Assembly: GCA_949357655.1 (NCBI GenBank) | Contig: CASHTG010000017.1 | Coordinates: 1,922,001 to 1,986,000, forward strand | Source of the DNA: Parascedosporium putredinis | Lineage: Eukaryota > Ascomycota > Sordariomycetes > Microascales > Microascaceae | Length of the DNA stretch: 64,000 bases | Reading direction: 5' to 3' | Part shown: piece by piece, positions 61,301 through 64,000 of the stretch | Numbering within the stretch: position 1 is the first letter of the stretch | Layout of the letters: each line of letters opens with the position of its first letter | The notes under the pieces: model-generated | What the model saw: the letters and a program-made list of their open reading frames with translations, nothing else | Database searches by the model: none | Told to the model about the DNA's origin: nothing | Translations under genes and position numbers: made by a program

Positions 61301-64000
61301 TGCCAGTACTGAAGGCCGACTCGGCCTCAAGCAGAGCGTCCGAAGGCGCCTCCTCTCACCCAAAGCCATCAACTAAGCACCGCCACACAATGCTGCACAC
61401 GTACGGAGCTGATTTTTCCACTACTTTTCCGTCCCTACCGCCAAGCGCTACCCTGGTCTCGAAGCCGTCTCTTCCAACGAGGAGCGGGTCGGTAATGACG
61501 AGCGTTTCGACGACTAACTCGGAGATGCCACCCCGTCTGATCGATTGAAGGGTTTAATACTCGATTCCTTGCCAGCCCATGTATTTGTAGCGCTGCCACA
61601 GAGTGGGGAAGTAGTTTGGGTCAGCAGCAGATACCTATCCTACCGCGGGTTGTCGGTCGGAGATTTGGTTGCCGATCCGTGGGGCAGCATCCATGAGGAG
61701 GATCGAGATGAATATCTGAAGGCGTGGGGCCATTGCTTGCGGACCGGCGAGCAATTTTCGCGGACGGTGCGCATTCGACGGTTTGACGGTGCCTACCGAT
61801 GGTTTTATGCCAGGGCCGTAGCATCGCGGGACAAGCGTGGTGTCATACATCACTTCCTCGGATCGTACATGGATATTCACGACCAACGTCTTGCCGAAGT
61901 GAAGGCAGCGAGACAAGAGCAGATTGCGGCGTCAGAAGCCAAGCATAAGCTGCTGGCCAACCTCATCCCCCAAATCATATTTACCGCGACAGATAATTCG
62001 GGAATTACCTCGGCGAACGAGCAATGGCTCTCGTACACGGGACAGAGCTTCGAAGATAGTCTAGGCCTGGGCTTCATGGATTACGTACATCCGGAGGACC
62101 TTGCCAAATGCCGCTTCCCGTCCGATCTACCGCATTCAAGATCGCCCAAGAAGTATCCCGAGCGGAAGCCGGAAACCCCAGGCGACCCCTCTCTCTCAGC
62201 GACAACCCCGCAGCGCTCTTGCGGCACCTCTCGGGCCACGTGGACATCACAACAACCGACAACCTTCTCAACATGCATCTCAACGGCAAGGCCAATGCTG
62301 GGGCTAGCGGCAAACGAGAAGCGGAGGTTGATATGGCCGCCGAGTCACCCATCTCGGATCTAAATGGACTCGCGAGGATGGGGGTTATCAAAGTGGCTCG
62401 GGACAGCAACGGCCGACTGTCGTATACGACCGAAGTGCGGCTTCGGTCTAAGTCGGGCGAATACCGTTGGCACCTCGTTCGCTGCGTTGAGATCGACAAC
62501 GTTGACTTCGGCGACGGCGCCAGTTCATACTTTGGCTCGGCCACGGATATCAACGACCACAAGCTGTTAGAGGCTAAACTAAAGGAGGCGATGGAGTCCA
62601 AGAGCAGGTTCCTTAGTAACATGTCGCACGAGATCAGGACACCACTCATAGGTATTTCCGGCATGGTCAGCTTCCTGCAGGACACGCAGCTCGACGAGGA
62701 GCAGAGGGATTACACCAACACGATTCAAACAAGCGCCAACAGCCTCCTCATGATTATCAATGACATTTTAGATCTTTCCAAGGTCGCAGCGGGTATGATG
62801 AAACTCAAATTTGAGTGGTTCCACACGCGGTCTTTGATTGAAGACGTCAATGAACTCGTTTCGACCATGGCAATTGCCAAGCGGCTGGAGCTCAATTACA
62901 TTGTTGATGAGGATGTCCCCGCCTGGGTCAAAGGAGACAAGATCAGAATTCGGCAGGTTCTCCTCAATGTCATTGGCAATGCGATCAAGTTCACTACGGT
63001 GGGTGAGGTGTTTAGCCGCTGCAGGGTATACCGCGAGGCGTCGGAAAGTCCCAAGACGACGCCGCATGAACTTACGCTCGAGTTTGCCATAATTGATACG
63101 GGACGCGGGTTCACAAAAGAGGAGGCGGAACTCATCTTCAAACCGTTTAGCCAAATCGACGGCAGCAGCACGCGTCAGCATGGCGGAAGCGGATTAGGCC
63201 TCGTGATCTCGAGACAACTAGTAGAGCTCCACGGCGGCAAGATGGAGGGCAGCGCGGTACCCGGTAAAGGGTCCACGTTTACGTTTACGGCGAAATTCGG
63301 CCTGCCCACGGAAGAAGACCATCCACAGTTCCAGCCAAGCCCGGCGTCGTTGGCGGCGGACGAGTTGTCTCAGGTGGATACCGTTCCGCCGCTACCTTCC
63401 ATCGGGCCTGCGCAACCCTCAAGGTCCCGTACATCGTCCCATGCTAGTCCCGACACGGTTGCCGACATGCTCTTGGCGTCGGGGCCGCTATCGAGCGGCA
63501 GCTCCAATCCGTCATCGGCCGAATCAGGTCTCTCGATGCTCTCTGGAGCTTCGTCCGTGTCGTCGATCAAAGCCGGACTTGTACGCCTCAGCGAAGCAGC
63601 CAAGGCAACCGGGCATGATTTATCACAGGTGATGCTAACTGCTCCGTTCGAGGGGACGCCTGTGGGAGTGGCGCCTGACCCGCGTCCACTCGTCTACTCC
63701 ATCTTGATTGTGTGTCCTCAAACGCATAGCCGGGAGGCTACGAGCCAACACATTGCTACGACTTTGCCCAAGGATGTGCCGTATCAGATCAGGGCGCTAG
63801 ATTCAACGACTGAGGCCGCAAAGGTCATCACGTCGGAGGACGGGCATCGCTTCACGCACATTGTCCTGAACCTCCCCACCGCGGAGGAGGTGATATCGCT
63901 CGTGGAGCTGACGACCAAGTCGAACCGCCAGCAAGGGGTTACAATCCTGGTGCTGTCGGATACTGTCCAACGCCAGCAGGTGATGCGACTCGCGTCGGGG
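58328..64000 (+). CDS. Hybrid sensor histidine kinase (GAF, PAS), 3' end beyond window
   Basis: Two-component sensor that autophosphorylates on His and would pass phosphate to a receiver. Start ATG 58,328 (MVRHQPSSPNVNKKGS). Order: Ser/Pro-rich disordered N-terminus; short helix (RDLEMRNALREA); GAF-like region from about residue 325 (LDAWWETVVQIM, YKAERVTLSIPAD, ENVPWGQKA); long disordered stretch; PAS1 about 61,557-61,900 (DGAYRWFYARA, GSYMDIHDQ); PAS2 about 61,930-62,560; H-box NMSHEIRTPL (His codon 62,627-62,629, about residue 1,437); N-box NVIGNAIKFT (Asn 62,978); G1 DTGRGF (63,095); G2 GGSGLGL (63,182). All catalytic motifs are intact. After a Ser-rich linker a receiver-like fold begins (LVYSILIVCPQ) but has Asn where the phospho-acceptor Asp is expected (HIVLNLP); a true receiver probably lies past the edge. 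At least nine frame changes occur, all of one sign, between 58,860 and 62,120; from there frame 2 is open to the end. Its class in fungal kinase schemes was not determined. Confidence 0.9.

Overview
The window is nuclear DNA of a filamentous ascomycete (Pezizomycotina, most likely a sordariomycete). The evidence is short introns (79-211 nt) with GTRNGT-type donors and CTAAC/CTGAC branch sites, CT-rich leaders, and fungal gene families: a ~1,028-residue TBC Rab-GAP, an ankyrin-DIL protein, allantoicase, a small cytochrome b561 and a GAF/PAS hybrid histidine kinase. Species and sordariomycete placement are inferences from remembered family features; no search was run.

Layout: 1-9 kb holds no gene. 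From 9.1 to 11.3 kb a pyrimidine-rich leader precedes a polyQ, proline-rich conserved protein (11,289 to about 12,981, +). From 13.0 to 26.2 kb is a gene desert. The TBC-domain Rab-GAP lies at 26,155-29,449 (-), with a CT-rich minus-strand leader upstream. From 29.5 to 42.1 kb is a second desert with a cluster of TACATGTA palindromes and one candidate 67-aa membrane protein. At 42,138-45,023 (-) is the ankyrin-DIL protein and at 46,027-47,270 (-) allantoicase, with a UaY/PCO-1-type site and a TGATAA GATA site upstream. Cytochrome b561 is at 49,583-50,481 (+). From 50.5 to 57.6 kb is a third sparse stretch with a tandem repeat and a possible decayed reading frame. From 58,328 to the window end (+) is a hybrid histidine kinase cut off by the window edge. 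The genes do not form a pathway: they are ordinary single fungal genes in unusually spacious surroundings.

The strongest observation concerns data quality. Almost every gene is broken by single missing bases, mostly in short homopolymers, and adding one base at each place restores the conserved protein. In the regulator, TBC, DIL and kinase genes every resolvable shift has the same sign (deletion). In the TBC gene the three added bases make the coding length an exact multiple of three. This looks like an uncorrected homopolymer under-call in the assembly, not gene decay, so automatic gene models here would be wrong. No mobile element, CRISPR array, rRNA or convincing tRNA was found. I found no clear new system; the most interesting non-technical signals are the allantoicase promoter architecture, the clustered TACATGTA octamer, the dispersed TACCTCGGTA decamer and the degenerate receiver in the kinase.
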